From Faecalispora jeddahensis (GTDB lineage Bacteria; Bacillota; Clostridia; Oscillospirales; Acutalibacteraceae), in the NCBI RefSeq assembly GCF_000577335.1, contig NZ_CBYL010000038.1:1-35139 (forward strand): DNA of 35,139 nucleotides, read 5' to 3'. The position numbers and the translations under genes were made by a program. Positions 14,949 to 22,893 of this stretch are shown piece by piece. The notes beneath the pieces are model-generated. The model saw only the letters and a list, made by a program, of their open reading frames with translations. It was not told the DNA's origin and made no database searches. The stretch's first letter is position 1; every line of letters begins with the position of its first letter.

Positions 14949-15840
14949 AGAACGCTTTCGTTTCCTCATGCTTGATAAAGATATTTTCAAAGATGCTCTT
15001 TGCAGCCGGGGTGGCGGCCAGCCCGCCCTGTGCGGTTTCGCGCAGCTGGGTGGGGAGCATTTTGCCGGTGTGGTACATGGCGGCGATCACCTGATCCGGA
15101 GGGATGACGCTGCGCTGACCCGCGAGCGCCCAGTCCGCGCTGAGCAGAGCGTTCACAGTTTGGGAGGCGTTGCGCTGCGCGCAGGGCACCTGAACCAGCC
15201 CGGCCACCGGGTCGCAGACCAGACCCATGGCGTTCATCAGGCAGAAGCTCCCGGCGTGCAGGGCGGCTTCCGGCGAGCCGTGGCAAAGCTCTACCGCGGC
15301 AGCCGAGGCCATTGCGGCGGCCACACCGCACTCCGCCTGGCACCCGCCCTCCGCTCCGGCCACCGTTGCGTTGCGCGTGATGATCGCGCCGAGCCCCGCG
15401 GCGGTCAGCAGGCCGCACAAAACCTCCCGCAGTGTCAGGCCGCGTTTGTCCCGCACAGAGAGGAGCACCGCCGGCAGAATCCCGCAGGCGCCAGCCGTGG
15501 GCGCCGCGCAGATTTTTCCCATGGCCGCGTTGACTTCGCTGCACGAAAAAGCCAGCGCCATGGAGTGGTTCATCCAGGAGCCGCACAGAGAAGAATACAG
15601 ATTGGAATATTGATTCTGAATCTGGCTGACGCCGGTAATCAGGCCGCCGATGGCGTGCTGGGGGCAGGAAAGCGCTTTTGTCGCCGAGCGTTCCATGACC
15701 CCATAGGTTTTCTCCAGCCGCTCAAAAACCTGCTGCTCTGTTTTTTCGGTCAGTTCCATTTCGTTTTCCAGAACGATCTGCCAGAGAGGAACAGACCGTT
15801 CCTGCGCCTGACTCAGCAGCTCTTCTGCGGTTCGGTACAC
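14947..15840 (-). CDS. sdaAA: L-serine ammonia-lyase, iron-sulfur type, alpha subunit
   Basis: This 297-aa catalytic subunit of the oxygen-sensitive L-serine dehydratase converts L-serine to pyruvate and ammonia in the cytosol. Family motifs include CSEVNAAMGKICAAPTAGAC (100-119), where the substrate loop lies, GGCQAECG (166-172) and CDPVAGLVQVPCAQRNA (209-225). Their cysteines are the expected [4Fe-4S] ligand set. I use GTG 15840, since GAGAGGAGGAATCACC directly precedes it. It overlaps the beta subunit gene by 28 bp, so the two are translated together. The two-subunit form is typical of Firmicutes. Confidence 0.95.
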   Translation of the reverse strand: MYRTAEELLSQAQERSVPLWQIVLENEMELTEKTEQQVFERLEKTYGVMERSATKALSCPQHAIGGLITGVSQIQNQYSNLYSSLCGSWMNHSMALAFSCSEVNAAMGKICAAPTAGACGILPAVLLSVRDKRGLTLREVLCGLLTAAGLGAIITRNATVAGAEGGCQAECGVAAAMASAAAVELCHGSPEAALHAGSFCLMNAMGLVCDPVAGLVQVPCAQRNASQTVNALLSADWALAGQRSVIPPDQVIAAMYHTGKMLPTQLRETAQGGLAATPAAKSIFENIFIKHEETKAF

Positions 15841-16520
15841 GGTGATTCCTCCTCTCTGAAAAGATTGATGGCGCGCACCTGAAACACCTTGGGGATGGTC
15901 CTGAGCTGTTCAGCGGCCTGCTCTGGAATGGCCTCGTCGGTTTCGATCGTGCAGAGCGCGGTGCCGCCCTTTTTCAGGCGGCTGACCTTCATCACCGCAA
16001 TGTTGATCCCGTATTCCGCCAGAACGCCGGTCAGCTTGCTGATGGCCCCGGGGCGATCCTGATAGCTTAAAATCAGTGCCGGCGACTGTGCGGTGAAGTA
16101 TGTGGGGAAGTCGTCGATCTGCGTAATAATGATCTGCGCGCCGCCGATGGAGGAGCCGATCACCCGGCAGATCAGGCGGTCCTGCTGAAAAAAGCTGAGG
16201 ACGGCTGTGTTTTCATGCGCACCCTCCAGCTCCGTTTCGTAAAAATTGTACGAAAGGCCGGCCTGCTTTGCCATTTCGAATGCGTTCGGCAGACGCTCGT
16301 CGTCTTCGTAATATCCCAGCGCGCCGAATACCAGCGCCCGGTCGGTTCCGTGGCCGCGGTATGTTTTCGCGAAGGAACCGTGCAGCCCGAACGATACGCG
16401 GTCATACGGTTCCCCCGCGATGATTCCCGCAATCCGGGCCAATTTGGCTGCACCCGCAGTATGCGAGCTGGAGGAGCCGATCATGATCGGGCCAACGACC
16501 TCAAAAACACTGAGTTCCAT
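15813..16520 (-). CDS. sdaAB: L-serine ammonia-lyase, iron-sulfur type, beta subunit
   Basis: This 235-aa beta subunit has an N-terminal serine dehydratase beta domain, starting VFEVVGPIMIGSSSSHTAGA, with the conserved GPSSSHT-like loop and LHGSFAKTYRGHGTD. A C-terminal ACT domain follows (about 145-220; LSYQDRPGAISKLTGVLAEY). The ACT domain probably binds serine for regulation. I prefer ATG 16520 with AGAGG 8-12 bp upstream; the in-frame TTG at 16541 adds only seven residues and has no ribosome site. It is the first gene of the pair. No convincing promoter was found in the AT-rich region above it. Confidence 0.94.
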   Translation of the reverse strand: MELSVFEVVGPIMIGSSSSHTAGAAKLARIAGIIAGEPYDRVSFGLHGSFAKTYRGHGTDRALVFGALGYYEDDERLPNAFEMAKQAGLSYNFYETELEGAHENTAVLSFFQQDRLICRVIGSSIGGAQIIITQIDDFPTYFTAQSPALILSYQDRPGAISKLTGVLAEYGINIAVMKVSRLKKGGTALCTIETDEAIPEQAAEQLRTIPKVFQVRAINLFREEESPCTEPQKSC

Positions 16521-16707
16521 CTTTGCCGCCTCTTTCCGCAAGTTTTATCCTGCCCCGCCTGCTGCAAAGGCAAGTGATTTTCTCAGAGATTATTGTTTCC
16601 CCAAAAGTAATAAAAACAATTTTTAATAAATTTTATCATTTTTTTATCTGATGAATCTAAAATATCAAAGTGAAGCAACGATAATAGATAAGGAGAGTAA
16701 TATTTAA
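16521..16707. other. AT-rich divergent intergenic region, sdaAB / chemoreceptor side
   Basis: This is part of the 417-bp gap between sdaAB and the chemoreceptor gene. Several A/T-rich -10-like words occur (for example TAAAAT on the minus strand), but none pairs with a good -35 at 16-18 bp. No known riboswitch fold was recognised. Confidence 0.3.
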
Positions 16708-16785
16708 TTGCATAAAATAAATGAGGTCTTGCGTTTTCCAGATTTCGAAGCAGCTCTTTTTCTCGCAGTCACCTGCTTTTCATGA
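16708..16785 (+). CDS. Possible 25-aa leader peptide
   Basis: A TTG start at 16708 has AAGGAG 12 bp upstream and gives MHKINEVLRFPDFEAALFLA plus five residues before TGA. It could be a leader peptide or a gene remnant. Support is only the ribosome site and position; I do not recognise it. Confidence 0.2.
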   Translation: MHKINEVLRFPDFEAALFLAVTCFS

Positions 16786-16801
16786 AGATAGGGGAAAGAG
16801 A

Positions 16802-16915
16802 GTGCTTTTGACTAAAATAAAGCGGGGACGCTGCGGAATAATAGCGATAACGTCTATTGTTATTACTATTATTTTGCAGCGCTTCCTGCTTCTTGGCTTG
16901 GAAAAACAGGGATAA
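16802..16915 (+). CDS. Possible 37-aa single-TM peptide upstream of the chemoreceptor
   Basis: GTG 16802 is preceded by GGGGAAAGAGA. The product has a basic start (TKIKRGR) and one hydrophobic helix (GIIAITSIVITIILQRFLLL). It ends 22 bp before the chemoreceptor start. The coding sequence contains a long inverted repeat (16829-16881), so the hydrophobic stretch may be a by-product of the repeat. Unrecognised. Confidence 0.25.
   Translation: MLLTKIKRGRCGIIAITSIVITIILQRFLLLGLEKQG
16829..16881 (+). repeat. Long inverted repeat in the chemoreceptor leader
   Basis: The outer arms CGCTGC/GCAGCG continue through two G-T wobbles into AATAATAG/CTATTATT, then a weaker inner pairing GATAAC/GTTATT with loop GTCTATT. 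No T run follows, so it is not a normal terminator. It may be an operator, an RNA processing site or the end of a small mobile repeat. Confidence 0.6.
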
Positions 16916-16937
16916 CAGAAAGGCGAGGCGATTCAAT

Positions 16938-18743
16938 TTGAAAAAACAATTTTTCGGACAAAAAAGGACGATGCAGCTCAAGCACAGGATTGTGCGTTTT
17001 GTCGGTGTTCTGCTGCTTGAAATTGTCGTAGTACTGTCGGGGCTTTCCTTTTTCTTTTTAGACGGCGCGTTTGGCGCAGTAAACGATCAGCAGAAAGCCG
17101 CATTTGACAATCAGGCAAAAAATGCGGTGGAAACCGTCATCAGCGCTTTGCAGGCGAATGAAGAGCGGCAGAAGTCGGGGGAGATCACCGAACAGCAGGC
17201 CCGCCAGATTGCGGAAACGATCGTGCGCGACACCCGCTACAATAACGGGGATGGCTATTTATGGGCGGATGAAAAGAACGGCCTGTGCGCGGTACATATG
17301 AATAAGGAATATGAAGGTCAGATGCGCTACGATGTGCAGGATAAGCAGGGCAATTATTACATCCGCAATGTGATCGCGGCCGGTGACAAAGGCGGCGGCT
17401 TTACGGAGTTCTATTTTACAAAGCCCGGTCAGGACGGCATATTTAAAAAGAGAGCGTATACAGAGCTGTTTGAACCCTATGGGTGGTACATCAGCACAGG
17501 AAACTATTTTGACGATATTGAGACAAGCATGGCTCATAATCAGCAGGAGCAGCGCAGAGACGGAATCATTCTGGTCGTTGTCAGCGTGATTGTCGGTGCG
17601 TTGAACCTGGTCTTCATGCTGCGCTGGTCCGCAAAATTGACAAAGCCGATCGAATCGGTCACCGAGCGCCTGGTGCTGCTTTCGCAGGGGGATGTGCATA
17701 CGCCGCCCGCAGAGCTTGTGGAGCTTCAGGATGAGACCGGACGGCTGACACGCGCCTGCAAAACGCTCATTGAAAACATGGCGGGCATGATCAGCGACGT
17801 GACGCAGCATCTGGAGCACATCTCCAAAGGGGATATGCGTGCGACGGTCAGATACGAATATTCAGGGGACTTTCAGCCGATCGGGGAGTCTGTGGCGCTG
17901 ATTTACAGCTCGCTGAACGAGACGCTGCGGACCATCAGCCTTTCGGCGGAGCAGGTCAACGCCGGTGCGGATCAGGTTTCTTCCAGCGCCCAGTCGCTGG
18001 CGTCGGGCGCTTCCGAGCAGTCCAGTTCGGTGGAGCAGCTGGCGGATTCCGTTGAAAAAGTGGAAGCGGCCGCCAACCAGAATGCTGCCGGCGCGCAGGA
18101 GGTATCGGGTCAGGTAGACCTTGTTGCCGAGGATATGAACCGCACGAAAGAACAGATGGAGAAGCTGAATACGGCGATGGATCAGGTGAAGGAGACCTCT
18201 TCCAAAATCGGGGAAATCACGAGTCTGATCGAATCGATCGCCCAGCAGACGAATATTCTGGCCCTGAACGCTTCTATTGAAGCTGCCAGAGCCGGTGCGG
18301 CCGGCAAGGGCTTTGCCGTTGTCGCGGCAGAGGTCGGCTCGCTTGCCTCCAAAACGGCGCAGGCGGTAAAAGAAACTGGCGGCCTGATCACAAGTGCGAT
18401 TTCGGCCATTTCGGAAGGCGCCAGACTGACGCAGACAGTTTCTGAAATGGTGGATGACAGTGTAGAGAAAACGAACGCCATTTCTGCGGCAGTCGGTGAA
18501 ATTGAAAAAGCCTGCCTGGAGCAGGCCCAGGAGCTCTCCCGCATTACACAGGGGCTGGAGCAGATTTCGAGCGTGGTACAGTCCAACGCGGCGGCGGCGG
18601 AAGAAAGCTCCGCATCGAGTGAAGAACTTTCTTCGCAGGCCCAGCTGCTGTACCGCGAGCTGGATAAATTCCGTTTGGCTTCGGGCACAGGTCCGTCCGG
18701 TGCGGAGAGAACGGATTTTGGGTACGGCTTTGAGAATGAGTGA
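16938..18743 (+). CDS. Methyl-accepting chemotaxis protein with single Cache sensor
   Basis: This is a transmembrane chemoreceptor of about 601 aa. TM1 (about 20-42) is followed by an extracellular single-Cache type domain (sCache_2-like; GDGYLWADEKN..., EPYGWYISTGNYFDDIE), TM2 (about 212-232), HAMP (about 233-290) and the signalling coiled coil. The hairpin tip QQTNILALNASIEAARAG...GKGFAVVAAEV is the canonical CheA/CheW contact. Glu/Gln-rich pairs around EQSSSVEQLADS and AAAEESSASSEELSSQ are likely methylation sites. I prefer TTG 16938 (KKQFFGQKRT) behind AAAGGCGAGG; ATG 16971 is an alternative with a short spacer. Sensing of a small carboxylate is common for this Cache type, but the ligand is not known. 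It is divergent from sdaAB. Confidence 0.92.
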   Translation: MKKQFFGQKRTMQLKHRIVRFVGVLLLEIVVVLSGLSFFFLDGAFGAVNDQQKAAFDNQAKNAVETVISALQANEERQKSGEITEQQARQIAETIVRDTRYNNGDGYLWADEKNGLCAVHMNKEYEGQMRYDVQDKQGNYYIRNVIAAGDKGGGFTEFYFTKPGQDGIFKKRAYTELFEPYGWYISTGNYFDDIETSMAHNQQEQRRDGIILVVVSVIVGALNLVFMLRWSAKLTKPIESVTERLVLLSQGDVHTPPAELVELQDETGRLTRACKTLIENMAGMISDVTQHLEHISKGDMRATVRYEYSGDFQPIGESVALIYSSLNETLRTISLSAEQVNAGADQVSSSAQSLASGASEQSSSVEQLADSVEKVEAAANQNAAGAQEVSGQVDLVAEDMNRTKEQMEKLNTAMDQVKETSSKIGEITSLIESIAQQTNILALNASIEAARAGAAGKGFAVVAAEVGSLASKTAQAVKETGGLITSAISAISEGARLTQTVSEMVDDSVEKTNAISAAVGEIEKACLEQAQELSRITQGLEQISSVVQSNAAAAEESSASSEELSSQAQLLYRELDKFRLASGTGPSGAERTDFGYGFENE

Positions 18744-18758
18744 ATGATAAAATAGCGT

Positions 18759-18787
18759 TTCCCCGGCAGGCATCAACTGCCGGGGAA
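18759..18787. terminator. Hairpin between convergent chemoreceptor and small gene
   Basis: 11-bp arms TTCCCCGGCAG/CTGCCGGGGAA have a 7-nt loop. The T runs are short (TTTG on the plus strand), so efficiency is unclear, but its place between two convergent stops fits a shared terminator. Confidence 0.6.
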
Positions 18788-18794
18788 TTTGCTC

Positions 18795-18965
18795 TTACTT
18801 CGGCTCTCCCAAGTGTTTTCTTTCGGCTTGACGCACCAGGACGGAGAGCTGTTTCAGCTGTTTGTCCTGCTCCTCCATTTTGAGATACAGCAAAATTTGA
18901 TTTTTTACAATGGTGTTTAGTGTGTGGTTGATGAGTCTTAGTTGCAAATTCACTTTCTGTTTCAT
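18795..18965 (-). CDS. Small 56-aa basic protein, uncharacterised
   Basis: The reading frame from ATG 18965 to TAA 18797-18795 has AAAGGG 8 bp upstream. The product starts MKQKVNLQLRLINHTLNTIV, is rich in Lys, Gln and Leu, and is predicted to form one or two amphipathic helices (KMEEQDKQLKQLSVLVRQAE looks like a short coiled coil). There is no TM segment or signal peptide. It has its own ribosome site and hairpins downstream and upstream, so it is probably a monocistronic real gene. I do not recognise the family. Confidence 0.55.
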   Translation of the reverse strand: MKQKVNLQLRLINHTLNTIVKNQILLYLKMEEQDKQLKQLSVLVRQAERKHLGEPK

Positions 18966-19090
18966 GCGTAATCCCTTTCTCGCCGAATTTTACCCGGTTT
19001 TTCCAAGATGCTTTATTATTGTATCATGAAAAAAAGGGATGGAAAATCCATAAACTGACCCTTTCCCGGTAAAATTTTTGGGATGAAAGA

Positions 19091-19135
19091 AAAAAGATGC
19101 TGCTGTCCTCTTATTGAGGACAGCAGCATCTTTTT
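19091..19135 (-). terminator. Perfect 20-bp terminator after the PII-like gene
   Basis: Arms AAAAAGATGCTGCTGTCCTC and its exact complement are separated by TTATT. The A and T ends make it work in both directions. It starts 7 bp past the stop of the PII-like gene. Confidence 0.9.
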
Positions 19136-19141
19136 GGATTC

Positions 19142-19486
19142 TTATACGTTACGATCTTTATGATTTTTTTGAGAAGTAAGCCCTACGACCTGATCCACCG
19201 GTAAGGAAAACACGAACGCGTCTGCGTCTGTTCCGGAGCCGTGCGTTTTCATCACGGCCTGCATGATCCCCTTTCGCAGGGATTGCTGCGTCAGAATCAG
19301 AATCAGTTCTTTCTCAGGCTTTAGGGTCATTCCAAAAAAGGTTTCCAGATTTTCCAGTCCCGAACCGGTGGCATGCACCACCGTTCCGCCGGTTGCCCCG
19401 GTCTCTTTGGCGGCTTCCATGATTTCGGCGGAAAACCCCTGGTTTGCAATCACCAGTATCATACTATGCTCAAATGTTTGCTCCAT
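19142..19486 (-). CDS. PII-like (GlnB-fold) small signalling protein
   Basis: This 114-aa protein has the GlnB/CutA-type ferredoxin-like fold pattern: strand SMILVIANQGFSAEIMEAAK, then the glycine-rich GATGGTVVHATGSG that in PII proteins forms the nucleotide site and T-loop base, and strand EKELILILTQQ. The T-loop is short and the classical uridylylation Tyr is not evident, so it is PII-like rather than true GlnB. It lies 17 bp downstream of the DUF1538 gene and is expected to bind a nucleotide and act on that membrane protein. The partner and ligand are inferred from position. Confidence 0.8.
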   Translation of the reverse strand: MEQTFEHSMILVIANQGFSAEIMEAAKETGATGGTVVHATGSGLENLETFFGMTLKPEKELILILTQQSLRKGIMQAVMKTHGSGTDADAFVFSLPVDQVVGLTSQKNHKDRNV

Positions 19487-19503
19487 GAGAACCTCCTAAA
19501 CAG

Positions 19504-21183
19504 TCAAACGGTATCTTCTTCCGGCAGGGGGTCATGCTCTTTTTCGGCCTCTGGTTCCGGCTGCTCGCCGGCAGCCTCGTTCTGTTCGGGGAGGGCGCTT
19601 TCCTGTGTATCGGGAATCGCTTCCTCACTCGAATCGGCAGCCGCTTCATCTGGCTGAGGCTCCGTTTCCCCGCCGTCGATGTCGATATCGATGATCAGGG
19701 TATCCGAAGCATCGGTAACCTGCGGCTCCAGAGCGGCGGCCTGGCGGCTCTTGTACTGGAACAGAATACCGATTCCCTGAATCGTGATCAGGGGCAGCGT
19801 GGCGATCATCGCGATCATGCCGAACGCGTCGGTCATAATATTGCCGCCCAGCGCCTCGCATACTCCTACGCCAAACGGGAGCAGAAACGCCGCGGCCATT
19901 GTGCCGGCGGCCACTCCGCCGGAATCGAACGCGATCGCGGTAAATACCTTGGGGGTAAAACGCGTCTGCAGCAGCGCGATGGCGTAGCCTGGCAGCAGAA
20001 AATACCAGATGTCGATCTGATACATAATCCGGATCATCGAAAGGCATACCGCAAGGCTGACGCCGACGGAAAGCCCAATCTGCATGACACGCTGCGAAAT
20101 CGCGCCGCTGGTGATATCCTCAACCTGTTTGTTCAGAACGTGTACTGCGGGCTCCGCCGCAACAATGAAAAATCCCAGCACGGCGGAAAGCGGAATCAAA
20201 ACCCAGTTATGCGAAAACTTGGCGATGTGCCCGCCCAGAAAGCGGCCCACGGGCATAAAGCCGACGTTGACGCCGGTGAGAAAGACCGACAGGCCCAGTA
20301 TGGTGTAGATAATACCCACGAATATTTTGATCAGTCTGGTGCGCGAGAGGCGCAGCCGAAGAATCTGCAGCAGAATAAAAATAGTCATGATCGGCAGCAG
20401 CACTTCAACGACCTCTGTGAGCGAAGCGACGAACTGTACGGCGTACAGCATCGGAATCTGAGAAAGACTGTCCAGCTCCGCCGGCGATTCAAACGCAAAG
20501 CCGGAAGAGGAGGCGTCGTAAAAAATGCCCATGATGAGCACGGCCAGAATCGGGCCAATAGAACAGAGCGCGCACAGGCCGAAGCTGTCTTCTTCACTGT
20601 TTTTTCCGGAAAGAACGGTGGAAACACCCATGCCGAGCGCCAGTATGAACGGTACGGTGATGGGGCCGGTGGTCACACCGCCGGAATCAAAGGCCACCGC
20701 CAGAAAATCGGGGGAGAAAATTCCCGCCACCAGAAAAACCAGCGCGTACGAGATGATAAACAGGTGCGCCAGGTTGATCTGGAACACGATGCGCAGCAGC
20801 GCCAGTACCAGAAAGAACCCCGCACCAAGCGCGACGGCTCCCACCAAAACATCATCGGGCACGGCAGGAACCTGCTTTGTCAGTACCTGCAAATCAGGCT
20901 CTGCGATCGTGACGACTACGCCGATCAAAAGTCCGCCTCCTGCGATCCAGCCAATCTTTTTGGAGCGCGTCAGCTCTGAGCCGATCGCCTCGCCCATAGG
21001 GATCATCGCCATGTCGGAGCCGAGGGTAAAGATACTCAGGCCGATGACCAGAAGCACCGCACCGGTCAGAAACAGAGCCACGGTGGTTAAGGGCAGTACA
21101 AATGAGAAGGCAAGAACAATGGCGCAGATGGGCAAAACAGACTGTGTAGATTCCTTCAATGAGTCAATTAAAGTGTCTCTCAT
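19504..21183 (-). CDS. DUF1538 integral membrane protein with acidic tail
   Basis: This 559-aa membrane protein is built of two repeated DUF1538 halves. Each half carries the motif pair GSDMAMIPMGEAIGSEL / NVGFMPVGRFLGGHI, then AEPDLQVLTKQV / AEPAVHVLNKQV, then a FDSGGVTTGPITVPF / FDSGGVAAGTMAAAF block. The internal repeat suggests an inverted-repeat transporter. Residues from about 475 on form a soluble tail of about 80 residues very rich in Glu, Asp and Pro. ATG 21183 follows GGAAGTAAGGA. It is co-transcribed with a PII-like protein, which suggests a nucleotide-regulated transporter. No substrate is known for the family. Confidence 0.88.
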   Translation of the reverse strand: MRDTLIDSLKESTQSVLPICAIVLAFSFVLPLTTVALFLTGAVLLVIGLSIFTLGSDMAMIPMGEAIGSELTRSKKIGWIAGGGLLIGVVVTIAEPDLQVLTKQVPAVPDDVLVGAVALGAGFFLVLALLRIVFQINLAHLFIISYALVFLVAGIFSPDFLAVAFDSGGVTTGPITVPFILALGMGVSTVLSGKNSEEDSFGLCALCSIGPILAVLIMGIFYDASSSGFAFESPAELDSLSQIPMLYAVQFVASLTEVVEVLLPIMTIFILLQILRLRLSRTRLIKIFVGIIYTILGLSVFLTGVNVGFMPVGRFLGGHIAKFSHNWVLIPLSAVLGFFIVAAEPAVHVLNKQVEDITSGAISQRVMQIGLSVGVSLAVCLSMIRIMYQIDIWYFLLPGYAIALLQTRFTPKVFTAIAFDSGGVAAGTMAAAFLLPFGVGVCEALGGNIMTDAFGMIAMIATLPLITIQGIGILFQYKSRQAAALEPQVTDASDTLIIDIDIDGGETEPQPDEAAADSSEEAIPDTQESALPEQNEAAGEQPEPEAEKEHDPLPEEDTV

Positions 21184-21312
21184 TCCTTACTTCCTTTCGC
21201 ATCTATATTAGACCGGGTCTTAACGGCCGCCGGCGAAAGAAAAGGGGTCGGCAGACCTGTGGTGAAAAAAGACCGATCCGGAATCTCTGAAAAATGGTTA
21301 GGTTACTTAACT

Positions 21313-21321
21313 AGTATAACA
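21313..21321 (-). promoter_or_regulatory. Extended -10 promoter of the DUF1538-PII operon
   Basis: Minus strand TGTTATACT, an extended -10 (TGn plus TATACT), with no good -35. It gives a long leader of about 120 nt before ATG 21183. Confidence 0.5.
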
Positions 21322-21394
21322 TAGATTCCACAGTGAGAAAAGCCTTTCTTTCCCAGACTCCCTCAAAAAGGGCGGCGGGCCGGGGCGTGTGGGG

Positions 21395-21441
21395 GTAAAA
21401 AAATCCCCTGCCTGCCCGCAAAACGGAGAGAAACAGGGGAT
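21395..21441 (-). terminator. Terminator of the LPG-synthase-like gene
   Basis: The arms ATCCCCTG (21403-21410) and CAGGGGAT (21434-21441) are followed on the minus strand by TTTTTTT. It lies 24 bp past the stop at 21465. Confidence 0.75.
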
Positions 21442-21464
21442 ACGGCTTCGTTTTTTTCAGGCCG

Positions 21465-22517
21465 TTACATCCAGTTTTTTTTCGCGGCCACCCAGGTGGT
21501 CAGGTAGCCGAACACGATGCTGCTGTAATATGCGAGAATACGCCACAGAAGAATCGCGGGCCAGATTGCAGAGCCGAACATATCGTGGAAGAACAGGTAA
21601 AAACCGCCCTCCGCGCCGCCGGAGGAACCCGGCAGAGGAACGAACGCCGCGGCCATGGTAACGAAGGTATCCGCCGCCATCATGGTGTAAAAGGGTGCGC
21701 CGTGCAGGTTGAAGCTGCGGTGGATCAGATAGGGGATAATACTCGCACAGGTGATCTGCACCAGCGTCAGCAGGCCGGATTTTACATACAGCGCAGTGGA
21801 ACGGCCCATCAGAGCGGCGCCATCGTGGAACGCATACAGCTGATTGCGGATTTTGCGATACAGGCGTTTTGGGTGCCGGCACCACTTCATGCGCAGCAGA
21901 ACCATCATGAGAAAACGCAGCAGCTTCTGCGTCAGGCGGGTGTTGAACATCACGATCAGTATTACGCTGATAATCGTCATGTTGATGACCAGCGTCAGGA
22001 TAATAACAAGGGCAATATTGTCCAGTACAGCCCGAAAATACGAAAATTCCGTCGCGATAAAAAACAGGCTGTAAACCATCATAACGATCTGGTAGATGAG
22101 AGATTTCAGGGCGATGACTGCGCTGGAGGCTCCGGCGCTCATGCCCATCCGGTCCATTGTGTAAATCTCCATCGGTTCGCCGGCAGAAAAGGGTGTCAGC
22201 GCGCTGTACAAAAAGCCGACCATTCCGACGGTGAAGGACTTACGAAAAGTCCAGGAGGGGTCCAGATGACGAGACAGCAGATACAGAACGTAGCCCTCAA
22301 TCGCATAGCGGGCCAATATCGCGAGAAGAGCGATCTCCAGCCATCGCAGGCGGATGTTCTTCGAAATCTGCATCAATGTGTCCAGACCATCGGTCGTAAA
22401 CAGAAAATAAAGAATGACGCCAATGGAAAGAATCAGCGTGATGGTGGTAAACCACTTTTTTTGCTTTTCTTTTTTGGGGTCATCGGTTTTGCTAAAATTG
22501 GAAGACGAGCTTTGCAT
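21465..22517 (-). CDS. Lysylphosphatidylglycerol synthase TM region / UPF0104-type membrane protein
   Basis: This 350-aa membrane protein has about 8 TM helices and corresponds to the flippase half of MprF (LPG_synthase_TM, PF03706). Characteristic signatures are SALTPFSAGEPMEIYTM and the C-terminal AAAFVPLPGSSGGAEGGFYL. The aminoacyl-transferase half of MprF is absent, so it probably moves or handles a lipid without making lysyl-PG. I start at ATG 22517 (MQSSSSNFSKTDD), with GGGGGATGGAAGG upstream. The in-frame extension to 22658 runs through the promoter and cannot be coding. The N-terminal segment is hydrophilic and lysine-rich (about 24 residues) before TM1. Confidence 0.85.
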   Translation of the reverse strand: MQSSSSNFSKTDDPKKEKQKKWFTTITLILSIGVILYFLFTTDGLDTLMQISKNIRLRWLEIALLAILARYAIEGYVLYLLSRHLDPSWTFRKSFTVGMVGFLYSALTPFSAGEPMEIYTMDRMGMSAGASSAVIALKSLIYQIVMMVYSLFFIATEFSYFRAVLDNIALVIILTLVINMTIISVILIVMFNTRLTQKLLRFLMMVLLRMKWCRHPKRLYRKIRNQLYAFHDGAALMGRSTALYVKSGLLTLVQITCASIIPYLIHRSFNLHGAPFYTMMAADTFVTMAAAFVPLPGSSGGAEGGFYLFFHDMFGSAIWPAILLWRILAYYSSIVFGYLTTWVAAKKNWM

Positions 22518-22629
22518 CCTTCCATCCCCCTTTCCCGCTTGGTTTGGCCCTGGCGAACAGACGCCGCGGCGGCCTGGCAGGCGTTCAGTGGCAGTTTGCT
22601 TTTGCGGTCTTTCAGTCCAAAACATTCCT

Positions 22630-22658
22630 ATTATATCATTAATTTCGACATAAGCCAA
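22630..22658 (-). promoter_or_regulatory. Sigma-A promoter of the LPG-synthase-like gene
   Basis: Minus strand: -35 TTGGCT (22658-22653), 17-bp spacer, -10 TATAAT (22635-22630), giving a leader of about 105 nt before ATG 22517. Confidence 0.75.
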
Positions 22659-22690
22659 TCAAAACCTGCCCGATTGGCAGAGGACCTTAT

Positions 22691-22830
22691 GCCGTGGAGT
22701 TATTATATCACCCGTTTCAATGAGAATTCCCAAGGCGCTGTCGGGGATCAAACCTCATCGAGCCGATGATTCAATGTTCCCTCAGGCGTCGAAAGCTTTG
22801 CTTTCGTTCGCGCCGTGGGGTTATTATATC
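22691..22830. repeat. 140-bp unit bounded by 19-bp direct repeats, with internal hairpins
   Basis: GCCGTGGAGTTATTATATC (22691-22709) recurs at 22812-22830 with one change (18/19). Between them are the hairpins TCATCG-AGC-CGATGA and CGAAAGC-TTT-GCTTTCG. On the minus strand each repeat carries TATAAT, as does the promoter at 22630. It fills most of the 405-bp gap between the LPG-synthase-like and cadA genes and looks like a dispersed non-coding repeat. Confidence 0.5.
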
Positions 22831-22893
22831 CTAATTATTACAGGAAATAAAGATTTTTTTCCTTTGGTCACGTTTGTGCGAAAGTTCCGCTCG

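Noticed and set aside
16813-16850. Sigma-D (flagellar) promoter for the chemoreceptor
   Set aside because: TAAA and GCGATAA are present but about 21 bp or more apart, too far for the usual 14-16 bp spacer.
19534-20979. Open frame of 481 codons on the plus strand
   Set aside because: It is fully antisense to the DUF1538 gene, whose conserved membrane motifs are clear. The antisense product is hydrophilic and compositionally odd, as expected for a shadow of a GC-rich gene.
22518-22658. N-terminal extension of the LPG-synthase-like protein
   Set aside because: The extension contains the gene's own -35/-10 promoter, and a good ribosome site stands before the internal ATG 22517.
21585-22769. Open frame of 394 codons on the plus strand
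   Set aside because: It is antisense to the LPG-synthase-like gene and its promoter, with no ribosome site or recognisable motif.
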